A stretch of 64,000 nt of DNA from contig JAYEVK010000193.1 of NCBI GenBank assembly GCA_036346275.1, positions 62,001-126,000 on the forward strand, given 5' to 3'. This stretch comes from Otatea glauca. Its lineage: Eukaryota; Streptophyta; Magnoliopsida; Poales; Poaceae. Below the pieces are notes generated by a model that searched no databases, was not told the origin of the DNA, and saw only the letters and a program-made list of their open reading frames with translations. Position numbers and translations under genes: made by a program. The first letter of the stretch is position 1, and each line of letters begins with the position of its first letter. Of the stretch, positions 42,546-52,666 are shown piece after piece.

Positions 42546-42902
42546 ACATGATGTACTCTCGGTTGATGTTTAAAGCATGGATCTTTTAAGCGCCTGAGCC
42601 TGAGAGAAGTTTTGTCTAAGATACAATTATGTTTTAAGAGAGTTCTATGCTCTAAGAAATCTTCTAGCGACTTTGCTCATGATCCAAGATAATTTCTTAT
42701 GGATAGTCCCTCTTAATAGAACGGCAATTAAACTAAGTGGCTTAGATTTACTCTCAAGCCAAAAACTAAGACAAACACCTTAGCCTTGACTATTTGATCT
42801 ATCTTCTTTTGATTTTCACTAAGTAGCCATTTTTTTTAAGTCATCAACACTAAAACCAATAAACTAAACACAAATTACATGAAGGGAGCCTAGATGCTCT
42901 CG

Positions 42903-42916
42903 ATCTCCCCCTTTTT
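42903..42916 (-). promoter_or_regulatory. Terminal polypurine tract
   Basis: The minus strand reads aaaaagggggagat against the 3' LTR. Additional tracts with gggggag lie at 43031-43040 and 43221-43230, the multiple-tract arrangement typical of Sireviruses. Confidence 0.88.
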
Positions 42917-43251
42917 GGTGATTGATGACAAAAATACTTTGAAACACTGCTCAGGGCCGAAGAGATTACTTATCCTGCAAAAACAAGTTAGTCTGATAGA
43001 AAAAAATGTTTAATAACTTGAGCAAATTTTACTCCCCCTGAATGAATGCGTGAGAGAACTTAAAATTAATACACATGAAGAAGTATTAGAAACATTAGCC
43101 TTTTCAGATATTATGGTTTTAAGAAAGAGAATGCATAAAGCAGAGACAAACACAAAAGACTATTAGTCTTTAATATAGCATTTTTGTTTTTGACATTAGA
43201 GAGACTATTTAGACTGTTCTTCTCCCCCTTTGGCATCAACAACCAAAAAGG

Positions 43252-45569
43252 TCACTTCTTGCGTTTTGAAAAAGTTCTTTTTAGCATGCTAGCCATTCTG
43301 GAGCTTGTGCTTCTTCGTGGAGGAGAAGGAGGTGACTGTTCTCGATCTCTGTCCGAAAGAGGAGAAGCCATTGCTTGATTGTGCCAGCTTGGATAATCAG
43401 GATCTCCAGGTTGAGGATTGAAAGTAAACTCACTGAAGTCATGTTGGACATCTCTGACAAGTTCCTGAGTTTCATCAGTTTTGTCCAACACTAGTTGTGC
43501 AATGTCCTGCTGATTTGATGTCAGGGTATGTCGAGTGTCTACATAGTCCCGAAAGTGATCTAATTGATCTGCATGTGAATCCAAACAGCTTCCAGTCTTT
43601 TCAAAGTTCTTGTAAACATTTTGAGCAAACTTGTCAATCTGTGCATTTTGAGCATTTTGCTTCTTGTTAAGATCATACATTCTGTCTTTGATGACCAGTT
43701 GTTCAGTTTTAATTTCACCAATCCATTTTCTTATGTCTCACTGATTTCCTCTGATCATATCAAATCTTCTGTAAGTTTCATCTCTGAGATTTTCTTGGTC
43801 TTGATAGATCTTTTTCATTTGTTCTTGCTGTTGGTGAATTGCTGCCATTTGTTCATCATGTCTTTGGGCAGCCAATTTCCTTTCTTCTATATTTTCTTGA
43901 GCATTTCTGAGATCAGTGTTGTATTGCTGCTCAAAAGATGTGAACCACCCTGGCTGAGAGTCCCACCAAGACGGTTCAGGCTAAGAATGATGAGAATAGT
44001 GAGAATTATCTTCTGAAATTTGAGAGAAGGCTGGTATATGATCCCGAGGAGGTCTAGAATCGCCTGCTTCATGCTCATGGGCTGCAGATGGAAGTCTTTG
44101 TCCTTCCATGAATCATTGCGCATTTGCTAGTTCTTGTAGTCTATGAACTTCCTCATCTTCATGAAGAGACTCTGAGCTGACATACACTGTAGGATGTTCA
44201 GACTGTCCAAACCTTTGCTGACTTACATGTTCTAAGCTATAGTTCAAGATTTTTGTGGGAGTATATAAAGGTTAGGAGCAGGAGAGAGTATTCTGAGTGT
44301 GATAGCTATGACTGGAGCCCTCCATCATCATCTGAATTCTCAAGGATCTCTCAGATTCTCCGAGCACTAGGCTCATGAATGGTAGTTGAAAAGTGGAGAT
44401 ACTTGTCGGTCTCTTTTCTTGTACAATTGGCTTGGACATTTTGTATTGCTTAGGGCGAATTGAACTCTCTGTCCCTCTCACCGGGAAATGATTCCTTGAG
44501 CCAAAAGCATCTGAGTGATTTGCATGGCAAAAGGAAGATGGCTACCCATCTTTTTGTATATAGCTTCTTCCATCTCACCAAGGATATAATCTGTTAAATC
44601 AATGGGTTGTCTTGATAATATCAGGTGCAGCAGCCATGCAAGACATGGGGTTACTCCTTCCTTGTAACCGGTTTTAGGGTAGATAGTGTGTCTGAGAATT
44701 AGGAGTAGAGCCTTAGCTTCTGCAGTTAAGTAATGAACCCTATTTGTATTAAAACCATCCTCATGAACATTTCTGTAGATGTGGGCAGATACTTGTAGGT
44801 CAGGCATATCACCAATCTGTCTCCATCTACTTCCAGGGAACATCCTATCATAAATCCTAGTTCTGTTCAGCAAAGGACATGAGGCCCCGATGGCAGCTTC
44901 AAACTGAGGAGTTCTTACTTTTCTCTTAATTCCATCAATAGTAAACAGAATGAAGTGTCTATTTTTGTTTACTAATAGAGATGCATAGAATTCCATGATC
45001 CTATTTTCACTCCAAGTTGGTCTGACTGAGAACATGAGGGTTGCAAGCCCAGGAGTTAATCGAACACAATCTAGAATTCTATCTGATTCTAGCACAGAAC
45101 TAATCTGATTCCAGTCAACATATTGATGCCTGCAAAGTGTTGACAAGAGCTTGCCATTTTTATCTCTCCTATTTTTGTAACCCATATAGATGTTTCTCTG
45201 AAATGTGGTGATAAATTGTTCATTGAGGGCAGGTCTATCAAAAGGAAACTAGATTCTTTCAGGTACTAATCTTGCAGCTCTTAGTTTCCTTCCTCCTAGA
45301 ACTGCTAGCTCATGTCCACAAATTATGTCTACTTCACCACTGAGTTCTATTTCTTCATCAGATGATGGGTTTGCACTAGGCTGATAGTCACTATCATTTG
45401 AAGAGGAGGTTGAGTCATATTGCACTGGTACTCTTGATGGTTTAGTTGTTACTTTCTTTACCACACCGCTAGACTGCTGAGATTGGTTAGTTTTGGCTTT
45501 CTTTTTCCCTTTAACTTTATCACCAATTTTTCCAAACAGACCTCTTTTGTCTGGATTCTGTGAACTCAT
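43252..45569 (-). pseudogene. Envelope-like / extra Sirevirus gene, interrupted
   Basis: It starts at ATG 45569 (MSSQNPDKRGLFGKIG), with a Lys- and Ser-rich, then acidic N-terminal region (to 45249). The longest intact piece, 45185-44478 (235 codons), is a globular domain with RPTWSENRIMEFYASLL, FEAAIGASCPLL and HYLTAEAKALLLILRHTIYP, as seen in extra genes and plant transposon proteins of this lineage. The last part (44123-43252) is Gln-rich and heptad-like (DEQMAAIHQQQEQMKKI), ending in a basic tail SSRMASMLKRTFSKRKK. About 770 codons in total, with in-frame stops between pieces (for example at about 45249, 44478, 44272 and 43983). No clear signal peptide or membrane segment is seen, so 'envelope' is only a positional name. 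It lies downstream of pol and appears to have its own promoter near 45940. Confidence 0.7.
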
Positions 45570-45590
45570 CTTGACTAGGGTTTCTTTTGT

Positions 45591-45763
45591 CTGAAATCAA
45601 ATGCTGAGTTGACTTGATGAAATTTCCAAAGGCTAACAACACTGACAATGCCAAACACAAGAAATTGAAGAACAGCCTAAGAAACAGAAGGGGGATCTTA
45701 AGAGATGAGTTTTAACTAGGGTTTTGATCTAGCAAAGAAAGGGGATAAGATAGAAGAACTTAC
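45591..45763 (-). other. Candidate 5'-leader intron of envelope-like gene
   Basis: On the minus strand there is a good donor (gtaagt, starting at 45763) after leader-like sequence. Acceptors are possible at 45591 (tttcag) or about 45677 (ttcttag), both before the ATG at 45569. The interval is T-rich, as plant introns are. This is an inference from splice consensus only. Confidence 0.4.
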
Positions 45764-45930
45764 GAGATCATAGTAGCAGAGGCTGAGCAGATAGAGTGCC
45801 GTTGACAACATCCGTTCGGGATGAGCGTCGGCGAGGAAGAAGAGAAACAAAATTCTGGAGATTTCTTGCGAAAAGCTTGAGAAAGATGATTTTTTGGTCA
45901 TAGGGTTTAAGCCAGAAAACGAGAGAGGGC

Positions 45931-45940
45931 GTTATAAATA
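45931..45940 (-). promoter_or_regulatory. Internal TATA box before envelope-like gene
   Basis: The minus strand reads tatttataac. It is about 370 bp upstream of the ATG at 45569 and about 30 bp before a CT-rich leader-like stretch. It is inside the element, far from either LTR, and suggests a subgenomic promoter. Confidence 0.5.
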
Positions 45941-46640
45941 GCACGGACTTCTAGGAGCAAAAGCCGTGAAACAGACAACTCACGGGAAAGTAACTCCTGC
46001 AATTTCAGTACTTTGAGGAGGACTCTTTATGAAGGAGAGATGAGATACAATCAGAGAATCTTTTAGTTGTCATATTTGAACACGTCCGCGAGATAAGCCC
46101 AAAAGGGATAGGATTCTTATTCTGACGATTAGCAATGATAAGAAATACAAAGCTGAGATTATCAATCAAAACACAAAAGCACCATAACAAGACGGAAAAT
46201 AGTTTTCAAATAATGTTTGAGTCTGATATTTTGATGAGCATAAGTATTTTCAATTTAAGCTCATTTGAAGTACTCAAATTTTTAATATGGACGGTTAGCT
46301 AAAAACTGCCACTGGATTTTATAAGAGAAGATATTTTGTTTTTGACTTAGTTATTATATTTGGATTTGGATAAGAAAGAAGTATAGAAAGGTGAGTTTTA
46401 TAGCAGCATTTTCTTAATTTAGGAAATTTTACTTAAAGAATTATTTTATTCAAGAAATAGCCCTTTTTAATTCATTTATTCACACCGTCAGTCGGGTCAG
46501 AGTGTTGTTCGTGCCAGATTCAACACAATGTTTTACGCGTCGAGCTTAAAATCCATTCCGTGACAAATAGATGTGAATATCATCCAAATGTGAAGCCAAG
46601 CAAGATAAGAACCATCCAAGGAGAGCAAATTAGAGAGAAA
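45941..46640 (-). other. Spacer between 71-codon gene and envelope-like gene
   Basis: About 700 bp of AT-rich sequence without any frame showing a domain. 46480-46560 has some CG-containing words but no clear box array. Confidence 0.5.
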
Positions 46641-46644
46641 TTTC

Positions 46645-46650
46645 TTTATT
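46645..46650 (-). terminator. AATAAA poly(A) signal after 71-codon gene
   Basis: The minus strand reads aataaa in ataaataaagaaat, 58 bp after the stop of the 71-codon gene. It would end a transcript of about 300 nt started at the TATA box 47007-46996. Confidence 0.5.
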
Positions 46651-46707
46651 TATATTGCTTCCCTGGACGTTATGCCCGGGAGATTTTTACAGAGAAAGGG
46701 GAAAGAC

Positions 46708-46923
46708 CTAAGTTTCACCCCTACGCACACGCCCGAGTGCCTCTATGAGCACCTCCCTAGCCTTGGAGAGAGCAGGGAAGATCGCAAGAAAGGCATCGAC
46801 AGTGGCACTATCACTGGCAACCACCCTTTGTTCAGCCAACTCTTCCATGGCGCGATCAAAATCTCTCCATAGCTCTGCGATCAAAGGATCATCCTCGTCG
46901 TCTCTGGGTGCTCTTTTCGGCAT
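46708..46923 (-). CDS. 71-codon gene with own promoter inside Sirevirus
   Basis: The predicted product starts MPKRAPRDDEDDPLIAELW and ends REVLIEALGRVRRGE; no domain is recognised. After a basic-acidic N-terminus (residues 1-13) come two helix-compatible stretches, IAELWRDFDRAMEELAEQRV and TVDAFLAIFPALSKAREVLI, amphipathic in pattern with many Glu, Arg and Leu/Ala. No signal peptide or membrane segment is seen. The frame is uninterrupted, unlike all large genes of this element. It lies between the end of pol (47286) and the envelope-like gene, on the same strand. A perfect-looking TATA box (ctataaaagggg) lies about 75 bp upstream of the ATG and an AATAAA about 60 bp after the stop, so it could be a free transcription unit. 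The role is unknown; a captured host gene or an element accessory protein are both possible. Confidence 0.55.
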   Translation of the reverse strand: MPKRAPRDDEDDPLIAELWRDFDRAMEELAEQRVVASDSATVDAFLAIFPALSKAREVLIEALGRVRRGET

Positions 46924-46995
46924 GATGAAGAGGAGAGCTTAGAGGCAGAAGAAGAAGGCTAAGAGAAGAGTTACATTCCAAGACCTCTGGTTCTC

Positions 46996-47007
46996 CCCTT
47001 TTATAGA
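46996..47007 (-). promoter_or_regulatory. TATA box of the 71-codon gene
   Basis: The minus strand reads ctataaaagggg. A C/T-rich initiator-like region with cttcttctgcctc follows, about 25-50 bp further, before the ATG at 46923. It is internal to the element, 280-290 bp after the pol stop. Confidence 0.6.
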
Positions 47008-47285
47008 CATGTTGGCGAAGATGGAGTAAATTTATCATCATCCGAAGAGTCTTGGAGTTAGAGAAGTTTTGAAGTCGAGGGTTTTTGGTAAATGAATTGA
47101 CTCGAAAAAACAAGGTAGTCTTAAAAGCCATTAGCAAAAGATTTTATCCTTTGGAGGACAAAAATTCGATCGAGCAAGAAACCAAGGGCTATATGTATCA
47201 AGAGATGCATCACAAACAAACCAACTCCCTTGAGGGATATATTGTCAAACAATATTTGAATAGTCAATGATATTTAGTTCATTTC

Positions 47286-48486
47286 TTAATTTGAAAACCT
47301 GGCCTCATCAAGTGGTTTAGTGAAAATATCACCAATTGATCTTGATCCTTACATGGCTAAGCATAATGTCTCCTTTAGCAACATGATCACGTATGAAGTG
47401 ATATCTGATTTCAATATGCTTAGTTCTAGAATGCTGGACTGGATTGTTGGCAATTTTTACTGCACTTTCATTATCACACAGTAGAGGTACTTTTTCAAAT
47501 ACAACACCATAGTCCAGAAAGGTTTGTTTTATAAATGAATTTGAGCACAACAAGCGCTCATGACTACATATTGAATTCATTTGTTGAGAGTGCTACTGAA
47601 TTTTGCTTTTTAGAACACCAAGATACTAGAGATCTTCCTAGTAGGTGACATCCTCCAGAAGTGCTCTTTCGATCAATTTTACAACCGGCATAGTCAGAAT
47701 CTGAATAGCCAAGAAGTTCGAAAAGAGCACCTTTCGGGTACCACAAACCAAAACAGGGAGTATTTTTCAAGTATCTGAAAATTCTTTTCACTGCACTAAG
47801 ATGTACTTCTTTAGGTGCAGCTTGAAATCGAGCACACATGCATACACTAAACATGATGTCTGGCCTAGATGCTGTTAAATATAGTAAGGAACCTATCATA
47901 GATCTGAATAACTTTTGATCAACAGACTTACCTCCCACATCTTGATCAAGATGTGTATTGGTTGCCATAGGAGTTTTGATAGGCTTGCATTCTTCCAGAT
48001 TAAACCGCTTGAGAAGGTCTTTAACATATTTTTCTTGAGAAATAAAAGTCCCTTCCTTTAATTGCTTCACTTGAAACCCCAGAAAGAAAGTAAGTTCCCC
48101 CATCATTGACATTTCAAATTCTTTGGCCATTTGATTACTGAATTCCTTGCACAGAGTCAAATTAGTACTTCCAAAGATAATATCATCAACATAAATTTGG
48201 CAAATCATTAATGTACCATTGAAGTCTTTTAAAAATAGCGTTGGATCAACCTTGCCAATTTTGAAATTCTTTTCTAGTAAAGAGTCTCTAAGACGCTCAT
48301 ACCAGCCCTAGGGGCTTGTTTCTGCACCATATAGAGCTTTAGATAGCTTATAAACATGATTGGGAAACTTTATATCTTCAAAACCAGGAGGTTGTTCAAC
48401 AAAAACAGTTTCTTCAATAATTCCATTAAGAAAAGCACTTTTAATATCCATTTGAAAAAGAGTAATATCGAAATGACAAGCAAAGG
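47286..48486 (-). pseudogene. Pol: reverse transcriptase core and RNase H, broken
   Basis: Reverse transcriptase motifs include FQMDIKSAFLNG (about 48450), the active site YVDDIIFGS (about 48190), FFLGFQVKQ and the conserved SLLYLTASRPDI. RNase H begins near SDSDYAGCKIDRKSTSGG and runs to the typical end DIFTKPLDEARF (stop at 47288-47286). It copies element RNA to DNA in the particle. Breaks: an in-frame TAG at 48310-48308 in the QAPRAWYE region, and a frame change between 47580 and 47564 within RNase H, where the usual STAEAEY motif reads STNEFNM. The YVDD box itself is intact. Confidence 0.88.
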
Positions 48487-49506
48487 CTAGGAGAAACCGT
48501 ATGGCCTCAAGTCGTACTCTGGTGCATAAGTTTCTCCATAATCCAACCCTTCAACTTGAGAATATCCTTGAGCTACCAGCCTTGCTTTATTTCGTGTGAC
48601 TACACCATTTTCATCTTGTTTATTTCTGAAGACCCATTTTGTCCCAATAATGTTATGATCTGAGGGTCTTTTCACTAAGTTCCAGACTTTGTTTCTTTCA
48701 AAATTGTTGAGCTCTTCTTCCATTGCCACAATCCAGTCAGCATCTTTTAAAGCTTCATCAATTGTCCTGGGCTCAATACATGAAACAAAAGAGTAATGTT
48801 CACAGAAAGTTGCTTGTTTAGAACGAGTTTGAACCCCCTTACTAAATTCACCAATGATTTGATCCACATGATGATCCTTTGTAATTGTATGATGACTCTT
48901 TATGAAGTTTGGTCCTTCATCCTTCTTTTCTTCTTCTTCGAGTTGAGAGCCATCTTGAGGTACCGTGGATATTGTATGTGGATCATCCTTGTTTTCTTCA
49001 GGCTTGATATCACCAATCTCCATTTTGTTCATGGATTCTTTAAGAGCTTCTTCACCTACATCAGCTAGATTCTCATGCTCACCTTGTGAGCCATTAGATT
49101 CATCAAATTTAACATCATAGGTTTCTTCTACTAACCTAGTTGAGTTATTAAATACTCTATAAGCTTTGGATTTAAAAGAATATCCTAGCATGATACCAGT
49201 ATCACATCTCTTTTGGAATTTACCTAAATGCGTTCTCTTTTTATAGATATATACCTGGCATCCAAATACACGAAAGTATGATATATTAGGTCTTCTTCCT
49301 ACCAGAAACTCATATGAAGTCTTCCTGAGAAGTCGGTGAAGATAGAGCCTGTTAATGGCATAACATGCAGTGTTGATAGCTTCTGCCCAGAAGGCGTCAG
49401 AGGTATTGTATTCATCCAGCATTGTCCTTGCCATTTCTATGAGAGTTCGATTTTTTCCTTTCAACCACACCATTCTGTTGAGGAGTGTATGTGGCTGAAA
49501 GTTCAT
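48487..49506 (-). pseudogene. Pol: integrase C-terminus and start of reverse transcriptase
   Basis: A 339-codon frame starts near the end of the integrase core and continues through ARTMLDEYNTSDAFWAEAI, YEFLVGRRPNISYFRVFGC and KRTHLGKFQKRCDTGIMLGY. An acidic linker follows, then the reverse transcriptase N-terminal motif WNLVKRPSDHNIIGTKWVFR and ARLVAQGYSQVEGLDYGETY. It loses frame right after YAPE (about 48520), where a VARLEAIR-like motif continues in another frame. The junction with the integrase frame is a run of six T (plus strand, 49451-49456), a likely one-base insertion. Confidence 0.88.
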
Positions 49507-50149
49507 GCTTTATGCTTAACTCATCACAACATTCGATAATGTTAGTATTGACAAATTCAGATCCATTATCACTTCTAATCTTCTTAATGGAACAATCAAA
49601 TTCATTTTGAGCTCTTTTTGCAAATTTTTTGAAAATTCTTCCAACTTCACTTTTATTTGGCAAAAAGAATACCCAAGTAAATCTAGAAAAATCATCCACA
49701 ATTACAAGACAGTATGAGTTGCCACCTATACTTGCATATGAGGTGAGGCCAAAAACATCCATATGCAAAAGTTCTAGGGGCCTAGTAGTAGACATAACAT
49801 TTTTAGCAGGGTGAGAGTTAGCCACTTGCTTGCCTGCTTGACAAGCACCGCATGCTTTATCCTTTTCGAATTTAACATTTTTTAGCCCCACTACTAGCTC
49901 ATTTTTGAATAGCTTTTTCAGATTAGACATTCCTACATGCCCAAGTCTCCTGTGCCACAGCCAACCATGTGAAACTTTAGCCAGCAGACAGGTTGAGATG
50001 CATGAGGATTTTGAGTTAAAATCAACAAGGTAGAGATTCTGAAATCTGAAACCCTTAAAGATAAGCTTCTCATTTTTATCAAGAACTGCTACTTCATTAC
50101 TTGAAAATATACAATGAAAACCTAGATCACAGAGCTGAGCAACAGACAA
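49412..50149 (-). pseudogene. Pol: pre-integrase zinc domain and integrase core
   Basis: The HHCC zinc domain shows WLWHRRLGHVGMSNLKKL and ACGACQAGK. The catalytic core has all three acidic residues: LELLHMDVFG (first Asp), IRSDNGSEF (second Asp) and QQNGVVER (Glu). Upstream, NFNLLSVAQLCDLG is the usual link from protease. Integrase inserts element DNA into chromosomes. The frame is open for 245 codons and then shifts in a homopolymer near 49455 into the next piece. Confidence 0.9.
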
Positions 50150-50544
50150 CAGATTAAAGTTTAAAGAATCAACAAGTAATACATTCTCAATGGAGTGATC
50201 ATTTGAGATAGCAATTTTACCATTTCCCTTTACCTTTCTTTTGCTGTTATCTCCAAATGTGATCTTATGACTTGGATCATACTCTTTTCAACTGAGGTGA
50301 ACATCCTTGGTGTACTAGGTCATATGTTGTGTGCAACCACCGTCAATAACCCAATGCCAGCCACCACTCTTGTAGTTTACCTACAAAGTAGTCAATTTCT
50401 TGATTTTAGGTACCCAAATACTTTTGGGTCCATTAGTGTTAGTCTGAATAATTTTTGGTCCAAAAGGATTAGTAAGCAAAGACTTAGGTACCCAAATGGC
50501 TTTGAGATTTTTATCCAGATTAGAGGGGCCAACATATCTAACAT
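50150..50544 (-). pseudogene. Pol: aspartic protease remnant
   Basis: The protease site reads WVIDGGCTQHMT (about 50355-50320), where the family has W-V/I-D-S-G-C/A-T-x-H-M. The active-site triad is therefore DGG, not DSG (codons 50344-50336). A TAG follows at 50317-50315 and a TGA at 50290-50288 in the same frame. Downstream KITFGDNSK and IENVLLVDSLNF match the family. This domain would cleave gag-pol; here it is dead. Confidence 0.8.
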
Positions 50545-51438
50545 TCATTTTACCCCTAAAATCTTTAAACAACATATAATGAGCTTCAACCATGCACCTT
50601 CTATTAACCTTAGCAGATGAAGCACAAAGAATTTACAATTTATAGAAGCATGATTTTGGTTATGACAATAGCAACATTGGACCTTACTTTTGACAAAATT
50701 TATTTTGGATCTTGGTTGTTCATTCTTTTTGGGCATAGACTTGACTTTATAACCTAATCCCTTTTTACCTAGAACAACCTTTTGTTCCCCAAGAATTTTA
50801 TCAAGAGTAGCACTACCAAGAAAGCATTTTTCCAAGCCTTTATCAAACTTTGCAACCTTGATTTTTAGCTCATTATTTTCTATCATGAGCTCCTTAGCAT
50901 ACAAGGTATTTTTGCAATTTTCATTACACATGTTTGGTAAATTAGGAGTAATTATATCATCAGATAGAAGGTCACAACTGATTGAAATATTGCGAAAATA
51001 AATGTTGTTGGATTTTCCACCTTTCATTTCACTATCAATTTCTAGCTCATAGTGTTTGTTGAGTAATTCGTCATGTTCTTTACCAAGTTGTATGTGAGTA
51101 GTTTTCAAAGATTCATGAGAGACAGTAAGACATGCATGGTCAGTGATTAGATCAGAATGAATACCTGAAAGTTTCTCATGTTCCTTTATAATCTTATTTT
51201 GACTAATTTCTAACATGTCATATTTTTCATGCAAGACCTTAATGTCAGTTTCAAGAGTTTCAGTTTTAGCAGTAAGCTCATCATTTTTAACCATTAAGCT
51301 AGAAGCTTCTTTCTTGAGAATTTTATCTTTAGTGGTTTTGGTATATAAATCATTGTTCAACTCTTTAATGATTTCTACTAGCTCTTCATAAGAAGGAGAA
51401 TCATTTACCTTCTCTTCATCATCTCCGCCATGAGACAA
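50545..51438 (-). pseudogene. Gag second part: coiled coil and second zinc knuckle
   Basis: A 297-codon frame. Residues about 10-140 are strongly heptad-patterned (LVEIIKELNNDLY, LMVKNDELTAKTETLETDI), predicting a long coiled coil. A second CCHC knuckle CCYCHNQNHASINC lies at about residue 263-276. It follows gag part 1 in a different frame; the overlap near 51405-51438 suggests a one-base change rather than a designed frameshift, since Sireviruses usually have one gag frame. It ends at a stop before the protease remnant. Confidence 0.82.
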
Positions 51439-52616
51439 AAAGGTAGAGAAGGTGAGGGTGGTGTAGATTCATTTAGAGCAAGCCCTGCTAGTCCCTTGGA
51501 CCTTGGCTCTTCTTCATCTGATGAGGAGGAGGAGTTTTCACTTGAATTTTCTTCATCAGTGACCCATTCACCAATGTGTGCCTCCTTCTTTCCTTTCCTC
51601 CAATGTTTCTTGGAGTAGCTCTTCTTGTGATGACTTCTCTTGTAGCTTCCTTGAGTCTTTTCTTCGTCATAGTCATCTTTGTTTTTGCTTTTGCCTTTCT
51701 TGATATTTTTGTTTGGGCAACGGGCAGCTATGTGTCCTTTCTCATTACACTCAAAACAAGTAATGTTAGAAAAAGGGTTTCTTTTTGAGGAATAAGTTGA
51801 GGATTTACCCTTGGCATTTACCCTTCTCATGATTTTGTTTGCTGATCTCATGAGTAATGCCAATTTTCTTACATCTTCGTCCTCTTCATAGCTTATTTCT
51901 TCCTCTTCTTTATCATCTGATGAGTCTTGATCCTTTTCCTTGGCTTTGAGAGCAATGGATTTCTTTTTGGTGTCCATTTCATCACCCAAGGTGAGCTCAT
52001 GAGCTGAAATTTTGCTCAGAAGCTCAGTAGGTGTGAGCCTCTTCAGATCACCACTATTTGATAGGTAGGTGATCAGACTATGATATGCTCGTGGTAAAAC
52101 TCTCATCATTTTCTTGCATACTTCAACATCATCAACTTTAGTTCCTAGACCTTTAAGCTCATTTATAATAGTGTTTAATCTAGAGAACATATCATTTGCA
52201 TTTTCACGAGGGAGCATTTTGAATTGATCAAATTTTTCTCTAACAACAAAATATTTTTCCTCTTTTATATCAGAAGTTCCCTCATGAATTTCTTGTAGAT
52301 TAGTCCAAATATCATAAGCAGTTGACAAATTACTGACTCTATCAAAGACTTCAATGCTAAGGCAAGAAAATATAGCATTCCTAGCTTGAGCATCATATTG
52401 CAAATTTTTTATTTCTCCAGGTGTAGGTTCTGAAGATGAGGATTGCCCTTCGGGTATGACACGTGGAGGCAAAGGTTTTTCCGTAACCCTCCACACATCA
52501 TAACTTACAGCTTCAAGATAACACCTCATTCTAATTTTCCAATAGGCATAATTTGTGCCATCAAAGATAGGAACTCTTCCTACACTTACTGAAGCTGACC
52601 CTATACCCTCGGCCAT
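51405..52616 (-). CDS. Gag, first part (UBN2-type with CCHC knuckle)
   Basis: An intact frame of 403 codons starting MAEGIGSASVSVGRVPIFDG, 37 bp inside the primer site. The Copia gag domain (residues about 15-205) includes FDGTNYAYWKIRMRCYLEA, YDIWTNLQEIHEGT and MMRVLPRAYHSLITYL. An acidic and basic linker leads to a CCHC knuckle with Cys287, Cys290, His295 and Cys300 (CFECNEKGHIAARC). The product assembles the particle and binds RNA. The start is chosen because it is the first ATG after the primer site and matches the family. The C-terminal residues after about 395 are out of the family frame because of the shift into part two. Confidence 0.92.
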   Translation of the reverse strand: MAEGIGSASVSVGRVPIFDGTNYAYWKIRMRCYLEAVSYDVWRVTEKPLPPRVIPEGQSSSSEPTPGEIKNLQYDAQARNAIFSCLSIEVFDRVSNLSTAYDIWTNLQEIHEGTSDIKEEKYFVVREKFDQFKMLPRENANDMFSRLNTIINELKGLGTKVDDVEVCKKMMRVLPRAYHSLITYLSNSGDLKRLTPTELLSKISAHELTLGDEMDTKKKSIALKAKEKDQDSSDDKEEEEISYEEDEDVRKLALLMRSANKIMRRVNAKGKSSTYSSKRNPFSNITCFECNEKGHIAARCPNKNIKKGKSKNKDDYDEEKTQGSYKRSHHKKSYSKKHWRKGKKEAHIGEWVTDEENSSENSSSSSDEEEPRSKGLAGLALNESTPPSPSLPFCLMAEMMKRR

Positions 52617-52652
52617 TTTAACCCAAGCTGTTAGGCTTTAAGGGGTGACCTT

Positions 52653-52664
52653 GCTCTGATACCA
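52653..52664 (-). promoter_or_regulatory. Primer binding site (initiator-Met tRNA)
   Basis: The minus strand reads tggtatcagagc, two bases inside the 5' LTR (which ends at 52667). Confidence 0.93.
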
Positions 52665-52666
52665 CT

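Larger units (their letters stand above)
41090..42902 (-). repeat. 3' LTR of full-length Sirevirus, 1.8 kb
   Basis: It is the partner of 52667-54471. The internal-side end reads ctctcg where the other LTR has ctttca, so the first base pair of the 3' LTR has changed (element strand CG for TG). The TATA box (ctatatatag) lies at 41774-41783. Hairpin boxes of the form gccggacc...ggtccggc fill about 41918-42545 in U3. Confidence 0.95.
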
